Origin: Candidatus Nanoarchaeia archaeon
GTDB taxonomy: Archaea; Nanobdellota; Nanobdellia; SCGC-AAA011-G17; JACPNG01
NCBI GenBank assembly: GCA_028714095.1
Contig: JAQTMY010000001.1
Span: 445,172 to 509,171, forward strand
Direction: 5' to 3'
Length of the DNA stretch: 64,000 nt
The position numbers were made by a program, and so were the translations under genes. This document shows positions 18,608 through 29,259 of this stretch, piece by piece. A model generated the notes under the pieces. It worked only from the letters and a program-made list of their open reading frames with translations, was not told the origin of the DNA and did no database searches. Position 1 is the stretch's first letter. Each line of letters opens with the position of its first letter.

Positions 18608-19072
18608 ATGGTAATGAAAAAGCCGTTATTTCCTCTGGTATTGGTATTTATTTTTGTGGCCTTGTCAATTGGAATTTATTCCATGAGCGAGCCACTCGCC
18701 AATACCAAGGAACTTTATTCTCCGGCAGACAGAATTAAAATAAATGATATAGAACTTTCTAATGATAAAATAACAATTAATCTTGATAATGCGGTCCTAG
18801 CTGAATTCGAGGATACAAATTCAATGGATCCTGTCCTGGACGATGGAACAACTGCAATAGAAATAATTCCTGAAAAAGAATCAGAATTAATTATTGGAGA
18901 TATAATTGTCTATGAATCAGATTATGGAGATATTATCCATAGAATTGATGAAATTTCTTCAGATGATCAAGGAACTTACTTTGTTATGAAAGGAGATAAT
19001 AATTATGATTCAGATCCATACAGAGTAAGGTTTAATCAGATAAAATATGTTTTAGTCGGAGTGTTATATTAG
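18608..19072 (+). CDS. Signal peptidase I family (S26, Sec11-like) protein
   Basis: N-terminal TM, NSMDPVLDDG catalytic Ser box, IIHRID, MKGDNNYDSDP. Confidence 0.8.
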   Translation: MVMKKPLFPLVLVFIFVALSIGIYSMSEPLANTKELYSPADRIKINDIELSNDKITINLDNAVLAEFEDTNSMDPVLDDGTTAIEIIPEKESELIIGDIIVYESDYGDIIHRIDEISSDDQGTYFVMKGDNNYDSDPYRVRFNQIKYVLVGVLY

Positions 19073-19081
19073 GAGGTCAAA

Positions 19082-19201
19082 ATGGTTGTAGTAGAAGCAA
19101 GATGCCCAAAATGTGGAACATTATACACCTCAGAAGGATTCCCTCATGAGTTAATTTGCATATGTCATGCTAAAATAAAGACAGAAGTTAAAGCAAAGTA
19201 A
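19082..19201 (+). CDS. 39-aa zinc-ribbon-like small protein (not in ORF track)
   Basis: SD AGGAGGTCAAA then MVVVEARCPKCGTLYTSEGFPHELICICHAKIKTEVKAK*. Confidence 0.65.
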   Translation: MVVVEARCPKCGTLYTSEGFPHELICICHAKIKTEVKAK

Positions 19202-19967
19202 CTATAAAATATCCTAGCAAACATCCAGCAGTTAAGAAAGGCATTGCTGGATAAAATTTCTTTTTCTTGGTAAATAAAAATAAACCTAACAAGGATAATG
19301 TAACAAAAATTGGCATAATGAATGCCTTAGTTGAATAAACACCAAAAACAATGCCTGAAAACAGCAAAGGAAATCCAATATCCCCTCCCCCTAAAATTGC
19401 ATTGTCTTTTTTATAAGGTATAATTAATCCTGCAAACATCTTTGCCTTTGTCTGGAACTTAGCTAATTTAATCATGTGTTTTGTTTTCCATACCGCAATC
19501 ATGTCATATATTGAAATTAGTAATAATAAAATAAACCCGCTTAGAATGTTTAGCATTGGAGCAAAGATTGCAGCTAGCGCCCCATACATAAATAATTCTG
19601 TAAAATTATGGATATAAACATTGTTCTTGAAAATTCTTAAAATTGCAAATATAATTGCAACTCCAAAAGCGATTGTTTCATTGATAAATGCTGAAAATGA
19701 GATTGAGAGCGTTACCATTACACTGATAAAAAACCAGAATTTCCATAATCTGTAAGCTCTAAATTTAACCAAAATAAAAACAAAAACCGAGGCTAAAATT
19801 ATTATAACTATTATTTCAGCAACAGAATACATAGAACTGACTTCAGGTCTTTCAATGTTATATGGAAGTTTTTCTCCTAGGTAGTGTTTAGTTACTAATA
19901 ACCCAATAAATTGTGCAGCTAAGAATAAAACTATTAAAATTAAAGTAATCTTCCAGCTGTGTTTCAT
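19188..19967 (-). CDS. Presenilin/signal peptide peptidase-family GxGD aspartyl protease
   Basis: ISIYDMIAVWKT and NAILGGGDIGFPLLFSG catalytic motifs, ~8 TM segments. Confidence 0.85.
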   Translation of the reverse strand: MKHSWKITLILIVLFLAAQFIGLLVTKHYLGEKLPYNIERPEVSSMYSVAEIIVIIILASVFVFILVKFRAYRLWKFWFFISVMVTLSISFSAFINETIAFGVAIIFAILRIFKNNVYIHNFTELFMYGALAAIFAPMLNILSGFILLLLISIYDMIAVWKTKHMIKLAKFQTKAKMFAGLIIPYKKDNAILGGGDIGFPLLFSGIVFGVYSTKAFIMPIFVTLSLLGLFLFTKKKKFYPAMPFLTAGCLLGYFIVTLL

Positions 19968-19993
19968 AAATATTTAATAAAAATCTAATTTAA

Positions 19994-20170
19994 CTACTTT
20001 TTCCTTACTAGTCTTATTATCAAGACAGCAAAAAACAAAACAATAAATATCAAAGCTAATATGATTATGATCCATATTAACCCTAAAATAATGCTTAAAA
20101 TTATGATTCCTGCAATTATTATTGCCAATATTCCTTTTATTAAACTCCTGAAGAACTTTCCAATAACCAT
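19994..20170 (-). CDS. 58-aa small hydrophobic membrane protein
   Basis: TAATG-coupled to dnaJ stop; [58 protein letters not shown]. Confidence 0.65.
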   Translation of the reverse strand: MVIGKFFRSLIKGILAIIIAGIIILSIILGLIWIIIILALIFIVLFFAVLIIRLVRKK

Positions 20171-21279
20171 TATTCAAACAACCTCTCAAAGAAACCTTTT
20201 CCAGCTTTTAATTTCATATTTTCCTCTCTGGCCAAATCTTCAAATATTTCTTTTTGTTTTTTGTTTAATTTTTTTGGGGTTATGACATTGATTTTTACAA
20301 GCAAGTCTCCAGTCTCTAAAGAATGTAAGTAAGGAATTCCTTCATCTTTTATTCTCATTATGGTTCCTGACTGTGTTCCAGCAGGGATCTTGATTTCTAT
20401 TTCCTTGTCAAGAGTTGGAATTTTTATCTTGTCTCCCAGAGCTGCCTGGCTGAATGTTATCGGCATCTCCAAGATTAAATCATTTCCATCTCTCTCAAAA
20501 ATTTCATCTTCTTCTATATTAATATCAATATAAAGATCCCCAGGATTTTTTGAATACTTATTTGGTTCACCCTGCCCATTAACTCTTAATCTTGATCCAT
20601 CCTCGATGCCTGCAGGGACGTTTATTTTTAATTCCTTAGTTTCATTTACTAGTCCATTGTCGCAGTGTTTGCATTTTTTGATTATCTCTTCTCCATTTCC
20701 TTTGCATTTGCTGCATGTAGAAACCTGGGTAAAAATTCCAAAAGGGGTTCTTCTTGTTATTTTTTCCTGGCCTGACCCGTTGCAGTTATTGCATCTTCTT
20801 AATTCTTCTGCACCAGTCCCATCACATTCCTTGCATAAGGTCTTTCTGTTGATCTTAATCTTTTTTTCAAGCCCCTTTGCAGCCTCTCTTAATGTTATGT
20901 TTAGCTCATATCTTAAATCAGTTCCTCTACTTTTTCTTTTCCTTCCGCCAAAGAACATATCAAAAATGCTTCCGCCAAAAATATTTTCCCCAAAGATTTC
21001 AGAGAATATGTCATCAAAATTAGCTCCTCTGAAAATATCTTCCTGGCTATATCTTTGATCAAATCCAGCATGGCCAAACTGATCATATTGACTTCTTTTT
21101 GTTTCATCGCTTAAAACAGCATAGGCCTCAGAAATTTCCTTGAATTTTTCCTCAGCTCCAGATTCTTTGTTTCTGTCTGGATGATATTTTAATGCTAATT
21201 TTTTATAGGCTTTTTTAATCTCTTCCTTACTAGAATTCTTTTCTATTCCAAGTATTTCATAATAATCTTTTTTTGTCAT
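20170..21279 (-). CDS. dnaJ: Chaperone DnaJ
   Basis: J domain [32 protein letters not shown], four CxxCxGxG repeats. Confidence 0.96.
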   Translation of the reverse strand: MTKKDYYEILGIEKNSSKEEIKKAYKKLALKYHPDRNKESGAEEKFKEISEAYAVLSDETKRSQYDQFGHAGFDQRYSQEDIFRGANFDDIFSEIFGENIFGGSIFDMFFGGRKRKSRGTDLRYELNITLREAAKGLEKKIKINRKTLCKECDGTGAEELRRCNNCNGSGQEKITRRTPFGIFTQVSTCSKCKGNGEEIIKKCKHCDNGLVNETKELKINVPAGIEDGSRLRVNGQGEPNKYSKNPGDLYIDINIEEDEIFERDGNDLILEMPITFSQAALGDKIKIPTLDKEIEIKIPAGTQSGTIMRIKDEGIPYLHSLETGDLLVKINVITPKKLNKKQKEIFEDLAREENMKLKAGKGFFERLFE

Positions 21280-21586
21280 ATTCTATCCAGTATATCCTAG
21301 GTCTGTTTTCTCCATAAATTAGGTCTTTAAATCTCTTTCCAAAATGCTCTGGAATGAATTCTTTAATAGAATCATATACAAGATTCCTGCTTATGTCTGG
21401 ATTGTTTCTTAATCCTTTAATGAAATCTTCTGCTGAAAGCTTTTTATCCTCTAATGAAACTAAATCAAATAATAATCCATTCCAATATCTGGGGTATTTC
21501 TCCTCAAGTTTATTGATTAGATTACTCTTATCGATAGCTTCCAGCAGCCATTCCTCAAAATGCCTAATCCTCGCTGTTGTCCTCAT
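21257..21586 (-). CDS. Hypothetical protein encoded between dnaK and dnaJ
   Basis: Overlaps both neighbours by 23 nt in operon orientation; no family recognised. Confidence 0.7.
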   Translation of the reverse strand: MRTTARIRHFEEWLLEAIDKSNLINKLEEKYPRYWNGLLFDLVSLEDKKLSAEDFIKGLRNNPDISRNLVYDSIKEFIPEHFGKRFKDLIYGENRPRIYWIEYDKKRLL

Positions 21587-23393
21587 CTACAACCTCTGCA
21601 TCAACTACATCTTCATCTTTTTTGTTTTTCTTTTTTCCCTTCTCTTGTTTACTTTGGGGTGCAGCAGCTTGCTGATATATCTTCATTCCAATCTCTTGTG
21701 CAATTTTTTCTGTGTCTTTTAACTTATCCTTTATTTTTTCTGTATCATTTGACTCCAATGCTTTCTCAAGTTCTTTGATTGCCTTTTCAACTTTCTCTTT
21801 GGTTTCTTTGTCTACTTTATCTCCGTATTCATCAAGTAACTTCTTTGTTGAATGAACCAGAGTTTCTGCATTGTTTCTTGTTTCAACTTCTTCTTTTTTC
21901 CTTTTGTCTTCTTCAGCATTTTTTTCAGCATCCTTAACCATTTTCTCAACTTCTTTCTCATTAAGTCTTGACCCTCCTGTAACTGTAATCTTTTGTTCTT
22001 TTCCTGTTGCCAAATCCTTAGCTGAAACATTTACTATTCCGTTTGCATCTATGTCAAATGTAACCTCTATCTGAGGAATTCCTCTTGGAGCAGGAGGAAT
22101 TCCTTCTAGGTTGAATCTTCCTAAACTTTTGTTGTCAGAGGCCATCTCCCTTTCTCCCTGCAGGACATTTATTGTTACAGCTGTCTGATTGTCAGCAGCA
22201 GTACTAAATATCTGGGATTTTTTTGTAGGTATGGTTGTGTTCCTCTGTATTAATGGAGTTCTTATTCCTCCTAAAGTTTCAATACCTAATGTTAATGGAG
22301 TAACATCAAGCAATAAAACATCTTTGACATCCCCCCCCAAAATTCCTGCCTGGATTGCGGCTCCCAAAGCAACAGCTTCATCAGGATGTACAGACTTATC
22401 AGGTTCTTTTTCAATTATTTCCTTGACAAGGTGTTGTACTTTTGGAATTCTTGTTGATCCACCAACAAGAATAACTCTGTCAATGTCTTTTGATTCTAAC
22501 TTTGCGTCCTTTAATGCCTGTTTTGTTGGACCCTTTAATTTCTCAAAAATATCTGAAGCAATTTCTTCAAGCTTGGCCCTTGTTAGTTTCATTGTTAGAT
22601 GTTTAGGTCCATTCTTGTCAGCAGTAATAAATGGTAGATTTATGTCTGTCTGTTGTACCGTAGATAATTCTTTCTTTGCTTTCTCTGCAGCTTCTTTTAA
22701 TCTTTGCAGGGCAGTAGGATCTTCTCTTAAATCAATTTTATTTTCTTTTTTAAATTCATTTGCAATGTAATCAATTATTGCATCATCTATGTCATCTCCC
22801 CCCAATTTATTATTCCCTGAAGTTGACTTTACCTCAAAAACACCATCTCCTAATTCCAGAATTGAGACATCAAATGTTCCACCACCAAAATCAAATACTA
22901 AAATTGTGTGATCATGTTTTTTGTCTGATCCATAAGCCAGTGCAGCTGCAGTAGGTTCATTAACAATTCTTTTTACATTCAATCCAGCAATTTTCCCTGC
23001 ATCTTTTGTTGCCTGTCTCTGTGCATCGTCGAAATAAGCAGGAACAGTAATGACTGCATCTTTAATTGTAGTTCCTAGATATGCTTCTGCATCTGATTTT
23101 AATTTTTGCAGGATCATAGCAGAAATCTCTTCAGGGCTGTAATTTTTTCCCTCAATAGTTATCTTTTCTCTTGTTCCCATCAATCTTTTGATAGATCTTA
23201 CTGTATGCTTTGGATTAATTATTGCCTGTCTTCTTGCAACCTCTCCAACCAATATTTCATCATCTTTTATGCATACTACACTTGGAGTTATGTTTGCTCC
23301 TTCTGAATTTGGAATTATTTTAGATTTACCTCCTTCCATAACAGCCACAGCTGAAAAAGTAGTACCTAAATCAATACCAATTGTTTTACTCAT
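21564..23393 (-). CDS. dnaK: Chaperone DnaK
   Basis: [42 protein letters not shown]. Confidence 0.97.
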   Translation of the reverse strand: MSKTIGIDLGTTFSAVAVMEGGKSKIIPNSEGANITPSVVCIKDDEILVGEVARRQAIINPKHTVRSIKRLMGTREKITIEGKNYSPEEISAMILQKLKSDAEAYLGTTIKDAVITVPAYFDDAQRQATKDAGKIAGLNVKRIVNEPTAAALAYGSDKKHDHTILVFDFGGGTFDVSILELGDGVFEVKSTSGNNKLGGDDIDDAIIDYIANEFKKENKIDLREDPTALQRLKEAAEKAKKELSTVQQTDINLPFITADKNGPKHLTMKLTRAKLEEIASDIFEKLKGPTKQALKDAKLESKDIDRVILVGGSTRIPKVQHLVKEIIEKEPDKSVHPDEAVALGAAIQAGILGGDVKDVLLLDVTPLTLGIETLGGIRTPLIQRNTTIPTKKSQIFSTAADNQTAVTINVLQGEREMASDNKSLGRFNLEGIPPAPRGIPQIEVTFDIDANGIVNVSAKDLATGKEQKITVTGGSRLNEKEVEKMVKDAEKNAEEDKRKKEEVETRNNAETLVHSTKKLLDEYGDKVDKETKEKVEKAIKELEKALESNDTEKIKDKLKDTEKIAQEIGMKIYQQAAAPQSKQEKGKKKNKKDEDVVDAEVVDEDNSED

Positions 23394-23866
23394 TTTTTGC
23401 CTCCCTTGCTAACCTTAACCTTAGCAATTCTTATTGTTTTATCATGAAATTTATATCCAGACTGTAATTCTTCAATTACCGTGCCCTCTTCTTTATTGGA
23501 TTCTTCTTGCAATAACGCTTCGTGCACTTCAGGATTAAATTTTTCCCCAATAACTTTCATCTTGCAGATCCCTTCTTTCTCAAGAATATCATTAAATTCT
23601 GCATAAATCAATTCAATTCCTTTTGTAAATTGTTCCTTGTCTTTTTGGTTGTTTAATGCCAGTTCAAAGTTATCAATAATAGGCAATAGTTTAATAATAA
23701 AATCCTTATTTCCATACCTTATAGTATCTTCTTTTTCTTTTTCTGTCCTTTTTCTGTAGTTTTCAAACTCTGCCTGTAATCTCTGTAATAGCTCTGTGTA
23801 TTCGTTTATTTGCTTAACTAGCTCTTCTTTTTTTGCTTTTTTTATGTCAATCATTTTAACACCCAT
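23390..23866 (-). CDS. grpE: Nucleotide exchange factor GrpE
   Basis: [41 protein letters not shown]. Confidence 0.93.
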   Translation of the reverse strand: MGVKMIDIKKAKKEELVKQINEYTELLQRLQAEFENYRKRTEKEKEDTIRYGNKDFIIKLLPIIDNFELALNNQKDKEQFTKGIELIYAEFNDILEKEGICKMKVIGEKFNPEVHEALLQEESNKEEGTVIEELQSGYKFHDKTIRIAKVKVSKGGKK

Positions 23867-23871
23867 ATTTT

Positions 23872-23888
23872 GTTGACTTTAAGTCAAC
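23872..23888. promoter_or_regulatory. Palindrome GTTGACTT-T-AAGTCAAC, candidate operator upstream of grpE
   Basis: Perfect 8-1-8 inverted repeat in the divergent grpE / HTH intergenic region. Confidence 0.6.
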
Positions 23889-23961
23889 GTAGTTTATTTA
23901 AACTAACTTATATTTAAACCTTTCCCAAAATGTTTATAAATAAAAACATTTTTATTATAAA

Positions 23962-24360
23962 ATGCCTACCTTTCATAAGATAACAATTATAAGAACATCT
24001 AGGCCAAAAGATCCAGAATTAAATCAGGAAATACAATGGATTTCAAGTTCTTTAGGTTTGTTTGGGGATAGGGACAAAGAAAAATCCTGTTTCAGGGTTT
24101 TTGTTGAGCTAGTCAAGAGCAACAAAGAAAATAATTTATTATCAAGCGATGAGATTGCAGAAAGATCTCATTTATCAAGAGGAACTGTAATACATCATCT
24201 TAATAGGCTGATGGATGCAGGCATAGTTCTAAATCATAGGAATCGGTATATGTTAAGAGTTAATAATCTAGAATCACTAATCAATCAGATTCATAGAGAA
24301 CTTGATGATTATTTTAGAGATCTAAGAAAAATTGCTGAAGAGATTGATAAAAAAATTTAA
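23962..24360 (+). CDS. Winged-helix (ArsR-like) HTH transcriptional regulator
   Basis: LLSSDEIAERSHLSRGTVIHHLNRLMDAGIVLNHRNRYML; divergent from chaperone operon. Confidence 0.7.
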   Translation: MPTFHKITIIRTSRPKDPELNQEIQWISSSLGLFGDRDKEKSCFRVFVELVKSNKENNLLSSDEIAERSHLSRGTVIHHLNRLMDAGIVLNHRNRYMLRVNNLESLINQIHRELDDYFRDLRKIAEEIDKKI

Positions 24361-25097
24361 AATTTAATAATAAATTTCAATAAATACATTAACATTATTC
24401 CAACAATAAATAAGCCAATAACTAAAAGAGATCTGCTAATTTTAATTTCTTTTCTTATCTCAGGAACTAAATCAGAAGCGCTTATATAAATAAAACCTCC
24501 TGCAGCAAAAGCCAGTAAAATCCCAATAAAACCCTCTATTCTGTTTGATAATAAAAATCCGATAATCCCTCCTAATATAGCGGTTAAGGCAGAAACAAAA
24601 TTTAAGAATAATGCTCTTGTTTTTTTAATCCCCCCATGGATTAAAACTCCAAAATCTCCCATTTCCTGAGGGATCTCATGTATTATTACTGCAATCATTG
24701 TGGTAACTCCCAAAGGGGTATTAACCATAAAGCTTCCAGCAATTATTAGGCCATCAATAAAATTATGAATAGAATCCCCAAAAATACTCATATGGGCAAA
24801 AGTATGAACCTTGCATTCAGTTTCATGGCAGTGCCTCCAGTGCAAAATTTTTTCTATGATAAAGAATATTATAAAACTAATCAAGATTATAATAAAAACA
24901 TTTAAGTTTGTTTTCTCCAAAGCTTCAGGTATTAAATGTAAAAAAGCCCCACCCATCAAAGCACCTGCAGATAAAGCAACTAACCCAAAAGTAATTTTTT
25001 TAAGAGTATCTTCCTTAAGGGCCAAAGTAATTACTCCTATAAATGAGATTAAGCTGACTAGAAAGGTGCTCAGTAATATTAAAATTAATGGATTCAT
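24357..25097 (-). CDS. ZIP-family metal transporter
   Basis: SIFGDSIHNFIDGLIIAGSF..HEIPQEMGDFGVLIHGG. Confidence 0.9.
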   Translation of the reverse strand: MNPLILILLSTFLVSLISFIGVITLALKEDTLKKITFGLVALSAGALMGGAFLHLIPEALEKTNLNVFIIILISFIIFFIIEKILHWRHCHETECKVHTFAHMSIFGDSIHNFIDGLIIAGSFMVNTPLGVTTMIAVIIHEIPQEMGDFGVLIHGGIKKTRALFLNFVSALTAILGGIIGFLLSNRIEGFIGILLAFAAGGFIYISASDLVPEIRKEIKISRSLLVIGLFIVGIMLMYLLKFIIKF

Positions 25098-25111
25098 TTT
25101 ATTAAATAATT

Positions 25112-26269
25112 CTAATAAGTTATAAATCTTTCCTCAGAGTTTAAAACAGCTTTTTTTATTAATTCCTCTCTGTTTTCTATTTCTTCTTCTATCTTAATAA
25201 TATCCCTTAATCTTGCCTTTGTTTTGGGATTTTTAGCAATCATAAATGAGCAACAATCAGAATAAGGTTTTATGGAAATTTCATAAGTTCCTATCCTTTT
25301 ACCAATTTCAATAATTTCTTCTTTATTCATACCAATTAATGGGGTTAGAATAACAAGATTTGATGAATCATAAATACATCTTAAATTTTCTCCGGTTTGT
25401 GACGCAACCTGCCCTAGATTATCCCCTGTGATCATTACATTAATTTTTTCTTTTTTAGCGATCTCATTTATAATTTTCATCATGAATCTCCTGTATATAA
25501 TCATCCTTGAATCAGACTGAACCCTCTTGATGATTTCTTTTTGGATTTCTTCAAAAGGAACAATGTATAATTTGGATTCTAACTGAATCTTATTTAATCT
25601 TTCAATCAATTCATTAATCTTGGATAATACCCCTTGATTTATGGTTTTATTAAAGATATGGACAAAAGTAACTTTGCATCCTCTTTTCATCATTAAGTAA
25701 GCAGCGACAGGACTATCAATCCCCCCGGATAAAGAACAGAGTATATTTGAACTTGAATCAACTGGCAATCCTCCTATTCCTTTAAGTTTCTCGTGATAAA
25801 TAAAAATTTCCTTATGCCCAACCTCAACAAATAATTCAAGATCAGGTTTACTTACCTCTACTTTTTTATTTAAGCTTTTGATTATTAACTCTCCTAGGAT
25901 TTTATTAATTTCCTGAGAATTTTTCTCAAATCCTTTGTTAGACCTTCTAGAACAAACCTTAAAACTGTTAAATTTTAGGTTTTCTAATAACCTTAATGAT
26001 TTTTCAGTTAAATCCTTCATGTCAAGCTTTGATATTTTACTAAAGGAAAAATAAGCTACTCCCGGAATTTTGGATAAAATATTTATTAAATTTTCCTTGT
26101 CATATTTTTTATCTAACTCGCAGGCAATAAATCCATATTTTTTCTTAGTATCTTTTACTTTATCCCTAAGAGCCTTTTTTATATTTTCAACTAGTTTATT
26201 TTCGAAAATAACTTTGTTTTCTCCCTTAGTGCCAATTTCGCTGTAATGAATTATAATATAATCGTACAT
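25112..26269 (-). CDS. thiI: tRNA 4-thiouridine sulfurtransferase ThiI (no rhodanese domain)
   Basis: IIHYSEIGTKGENK, THUMP, CSLSGGIDSPVAAYLMMKRG. Confidence 0.9.
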   Translation of the reverse strand: MYDYIIIHYSEIGTKGENKVIFENKLVENIKKALRDKVKDTKKKYGFIACELDKKYDKENLINILSKIPGVAYFSFSKISKLDMKDLTEKSLRLLENLKFNSFKVCSRRSNKGFEKNSQEINKILGELIIKSLNKKVEVSKPDLELFVEVGHKEIFIYHEKLKGIGGLPVDSSSNILCSLSGGIDSPVAAYLMMKRGCKVTFVHIFNKTINQGVLSKINELIERLNKIQLESKLYIVPFEEIQKEIIKRVQSDSRMIIYRRFMMKIINEIAKKEKINVMITGDNLGQVASQTGENLRCIYDSSNLVILTPLIGMNKEEIIEIGKRIGTYEISIKPYSDCCSFMIAKNPKTKARLRDIIKIEEEIENREELIKKAVLNSEERFITY

Positions 26270-26342
26270 TTTATTCAGATTTCCTCGTTCTATTTAAGCG
26301 TTTCTAGGTAGATTTATAAGCTAAGATTGTTTAATTAAAATA

Positions 26343-26627
26343 ATGGCCCAGTACAAGCAGATGTGTGTTATTTGTAGAAAAAATATGGCTCTTATGAGTT
26401 ATAAAAAAAGATTTCCCATTTGTGTGGAGTGTGAATTAAAACAGATTGATGAAAAAGTTGAAGAACCAAAATTCAAAAAATTATTTGACATTCCTCTGGA
26501 ATTTTACAGGGAAACTCCATTTCTCAGAGACATTAAAAGAAAATATCTCATGACTGGTTTCTTGACAGAAAAACAAGTAAGTGCTTTTAAGAAAACGGTT
26601 GGTGAACTAAAAAAAGAGAAAAAATAA
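26343..26627 (+). CDS. Small CxxC zinc-finger protein
   Basis: CVICRKNM..FPICVECE. Confidence 0.6.
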   Translation: MAQYKQMCVICRKNMALMSYKKRFPICVECELKQIDEKVEEPKFKKLFDIPLEFYRETPFLRDIKRKYLMTGFLTEKQVSAFKKTVGELKKEKK

Positions 26628-26674
26628 ATAAAAACCTATTTAAACAATAAAACTAATAAAATTTTGAGGTGATT

Positions 26675-26887
26675 ATGATGACCCCATTAATTACAGCTTT
26701 GCTTGTTATTTTAATAATTTGGGAACTTATTATGAAGGGTATTGCTCTGTGGAAAGCCTCTAGAAATGACCATAAAACCTGGTTTATTGTTATATTAATC
26801 CTAAACACTGCAGGAATCTTACCCTTGATATATGTGCTCTTCTTTTCAGAGAAGAAGAAAACCATAGGACTCAAAAAGAAAAAGTAA
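26675..26887 (+). CDS. DUF5652-like small membrane protein
   Basis: ILIIWELIMKGIALWKASRNDHKTWFIVILILNTAGILPLIYVLFF. Confidence 0.65.
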   Translation: MMTPLITALLVILIIWELIMKGIALWKASRNDHKTWFIVILILNTAGILPLIYVLFFSEKKKTIGLKKKK

Positions 26888-26938
26888 AAGATATAGTATA
26901 GAAAACAATTTAAATAAGTTTAGAGTAAAGAGATAACT

Positions 26939-27196
26939 ATGAAACTTGTTGTTGATATACAAAGCGATAGTCTAGCTGATCTAGCAAAGGCTATAAGAAT
27001 ACTTGAAAGAGCAAAATATAACCGAGAAAACAATAAACCTCTTACAGAGGGCTTTGATGAACTGGGGGTGAATGCATCTTCTTCCCAGAAAAGCTCAGAC
27101 TCATCTGGTCAGCTATCCAGAGCTGCTCAAGAAGCAAAGAAACAGATGGAGCTAATGGGTAAAATAGACCTTTCAACCTATTTCTCTAAGGGATGA
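26939..27196 (+). CDS. Hypothetical protein
   Basis: 85-aa ORF overlapping next gene start. Confidence 0.5.
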   Translation: MKLVVDIQSDSLADLAKAIRILERAKYNRENNKPLTEGFDELGVNASSSQKSSDSSGQLSRAAQEAKKQMELMGKIDLSTYFSKG

Positions 27197-27714
27197 AAAC
27201 TATCAAACCAAAAAAGGTTAAGTTATTTTGCGGGATCTTGTATCTCAGAGAGGAAGACCTAAGTTTGATTTTAAAAAAACTTGAAAAGAAGTTTGGTTCA
27301 ATAGAAGAAATGTCTCTTCCTTATGATTTTGTTTTTACTTCTTATTATGAACCCGAATTTGGAAAAAATCTTAAGAAAAGATTTGTTGTTTTTAAAAAAC
27401 TCATAGACCCAAAAAATATCTCTAACATTAAATTGTTTACAAACAATCTTGAAAATAAAGTTGTAAAGAGAGGGAAGAGAAAAATAAATATTGACCCCGG
27501 ATACATAAGCGTAGACCAGTTAATACTACCCACCGCAAAACCAAGACCCCACAGAATTTATCTGGAAAAAGGAGTCTATGCAGATCATACCTATATTTTT
27601 AAGAAAAATGAAGTTATAACTTTTCAGCATACATTCCCCGATTTCAAGCAGAACTTTGTCAAGGAATTCTTTTTGAATTTAAGGAGAAAATACCTTAATC
27701 AATTAAAACATTAA
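27193..27714 (+). CDS. DUF4416-like protein
   Basis: DPGYISVDQLILPTAKPRPHRIYLEKGVYADHTYIF. Confidence 0.65.
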   Translation: MKTIKPKKVKLFCGILYLREEDLSLILKKLEKKFGSIEEMSLPYDFVFTSYYEPEFGKNLKKRFVVFKKLIDPKNISNIKLFTNNLENKVVKRGKRKINIDPGYISVDQLILPTAKPRPHRIYLEKGVYADHTYIFKKNEVITFQHTFPDFKQNFVKEFFLNLRRKYLNQLKH

Positions 27715-27745
27715 CTTTAAATATATATTTTCCAAGTTTATACCT

Positions 27746-29197
27746 ATGAAACTAAGAGTAAAAGCGGTGGGTCTTTCTACAGGTTATCCCCTAGTCGCAA
27801 TATTAAGTAAGGATGATGCTAAACATCTTGATGTTAATGCTCTTGACAGGATTGATATTAATGGAACAAAAGTCATTGTTAATATTTCCTCGAATGGAAT
27901 GAAAAATGGAAATATTGGTTTATTCAAAGAAACTCTCGAGAAACTAAAGGTAAAACCAAACCAGTTAGTTAATGTAAAAATAGGCCATCTTCCACGTGGA
28001 ATAGAGTTTATTGAAAATAAGCTAAAGGGGAATGTATTAAATAAAGAAGAGTTAGACAGGATAATAAAAGAAATAATTAATAATGAATTAAATGAGGCAG
28101 AGATCGCTTATTTTGTTTCAGCATGTTATTCTAATGGAATGTCAGACAAGGAAGTTATGTATTTGACAAAAGCAATGGTTGAGAACAGCAAAACAATTAA
28201 AATTGGAAATAAAAAAGTTCTTGATAAGCATTGTGTTGGGGGTATCCCAGGAAACAGAACTTCGATGGTTATTGCTCCAATTATAGCCTCAATGGGATTT
28301 TTAATGCCTAAAACCTCAACAAGGTCTATAACAAGCCCTTCGGGTACTGCAGACACAATGGAAACTCTCGCAAATGTTACCTTGTCTAAAGACCAGATTA
28401 TAAAAGCGGTCAAAAAAACAAACGCCTGTTTGGTTTGGGGCGGTGCTTTAGACTTAGCTAATGCAGACCAGGCAATTATAAGGGTTGAAAGATTATTAAG
28501 AATTGATGCTCAGCCAATGCTCCTTTCCAGTATATTATCAAAGAAAAAATCTGTTAATGCAAGCTATGTTATAATTGATATCCCTATTGGAGAAACCGCC
28601 AAAATAAAGACAAGCAAAGAAGCAAAGATTCTTAGAAGAAGATTTGTGAAGATTGGAAAAATGCTTGAAATGAAAGTCCGAGTTGTTATAACAGATGGAT
28701 CTCAGCCAGTAGGAAATGGGATTGGGCCTGTACTGGAAGCAATAGATGTTTTGCAGGTTTTAAGAGGGCATGGCCCAAAAGATTTAAGGGAAAAATCAAT
28801 ATTCCTTGCAACAGAATTATTGGATTTAGCCGGAGTCAAAAAGGCAAAAAGTAAGGTTCTGTATTCTTTAGCTTCTGGAAGAGCATATGCAAAAATGAAA
28901 GAAATCATAAAAGTTCAGGGGAAAAACCTTCATAGACTTAAGGTCGGGAAATATTATAAAACAATAATTTCAACTAGATCCGGAAGGGTTCATTCAATAG
29001 ATAATGAAAGAATCTCCAAACTTGCGAGAATTTTGGGATGTCCTGAAGACAAGGGGGCAGGCCTTTATCTTAATGTTAAAAAAGGATTTAATGTAAAAAG
29101 AAATCAGGCATTGTTTACGATGTATGCAGAGTCCAGGAAAAAATTGGACTATGCCCTGGAAGAATTAGACAGGGATTATCCAATAAAGGTTTCTTAA
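27746..29197 (+). CDS. deoA: AMP phosphorylase
   Basis: DKHCVGGIPGNRTSMVIAPIIAS, PSGTADTMETLA, TDGSQPVGNGIGP. Confidence 0.9.
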   Translation: MKLRVKAVGLSTGYPLVAILSKDDAKHLDVNALDRIDINGTKVIVNISSNGMKNGNIGLFKETLEKLKVKPNQLVNVKIGHLPRGIEFIENKLKGNVLNKEELDRIIKEIINNELNEAEIAYFVSACYSNGMSDKEVMYLTKAMVENSKTIKIGNKKVLDKHCVGGIPGNRTSMVIAPIIASMGFLMPKTSTRSITSPSGTADTMETLANVTLSKDQIIKAVKKTNACLVWGGALDLANADQAIIRVERLLRIDAQPMLLSSILSKKKSVNASYVIIDIPIGETAKIKTSKEAKILRRRFVKIGKMLEMKVRVVITDGSQPVGNGIGPVLEAIDVLQVLRGHGPKDLREKSIFLATELLDLAGVKKAKSKVLYSLASGRAYAKMKEIIKVQGKNLHRLKVGKYYKTIISTRSGRVHSIDNERISKLARILGCPEDKGAGLYLNVKKGFNVKRNQALFTMYAESRKKLDYALEELDRDYPIKVS

Positions 29198-29259
29198 AAG
29201 TTTTATTGTTCTCCAATGCAATAATAAACCTTAAATATTGAGAAACCATTTCATAAAAT

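Noticed and set aside
20606-23412. Antisense ORFs (e.g. 20606-21058, 22189-22770) opposite dnaJ and dnaK
   Set aside because: Shadow ORFs of conserved genes, no independent motif or SD support.
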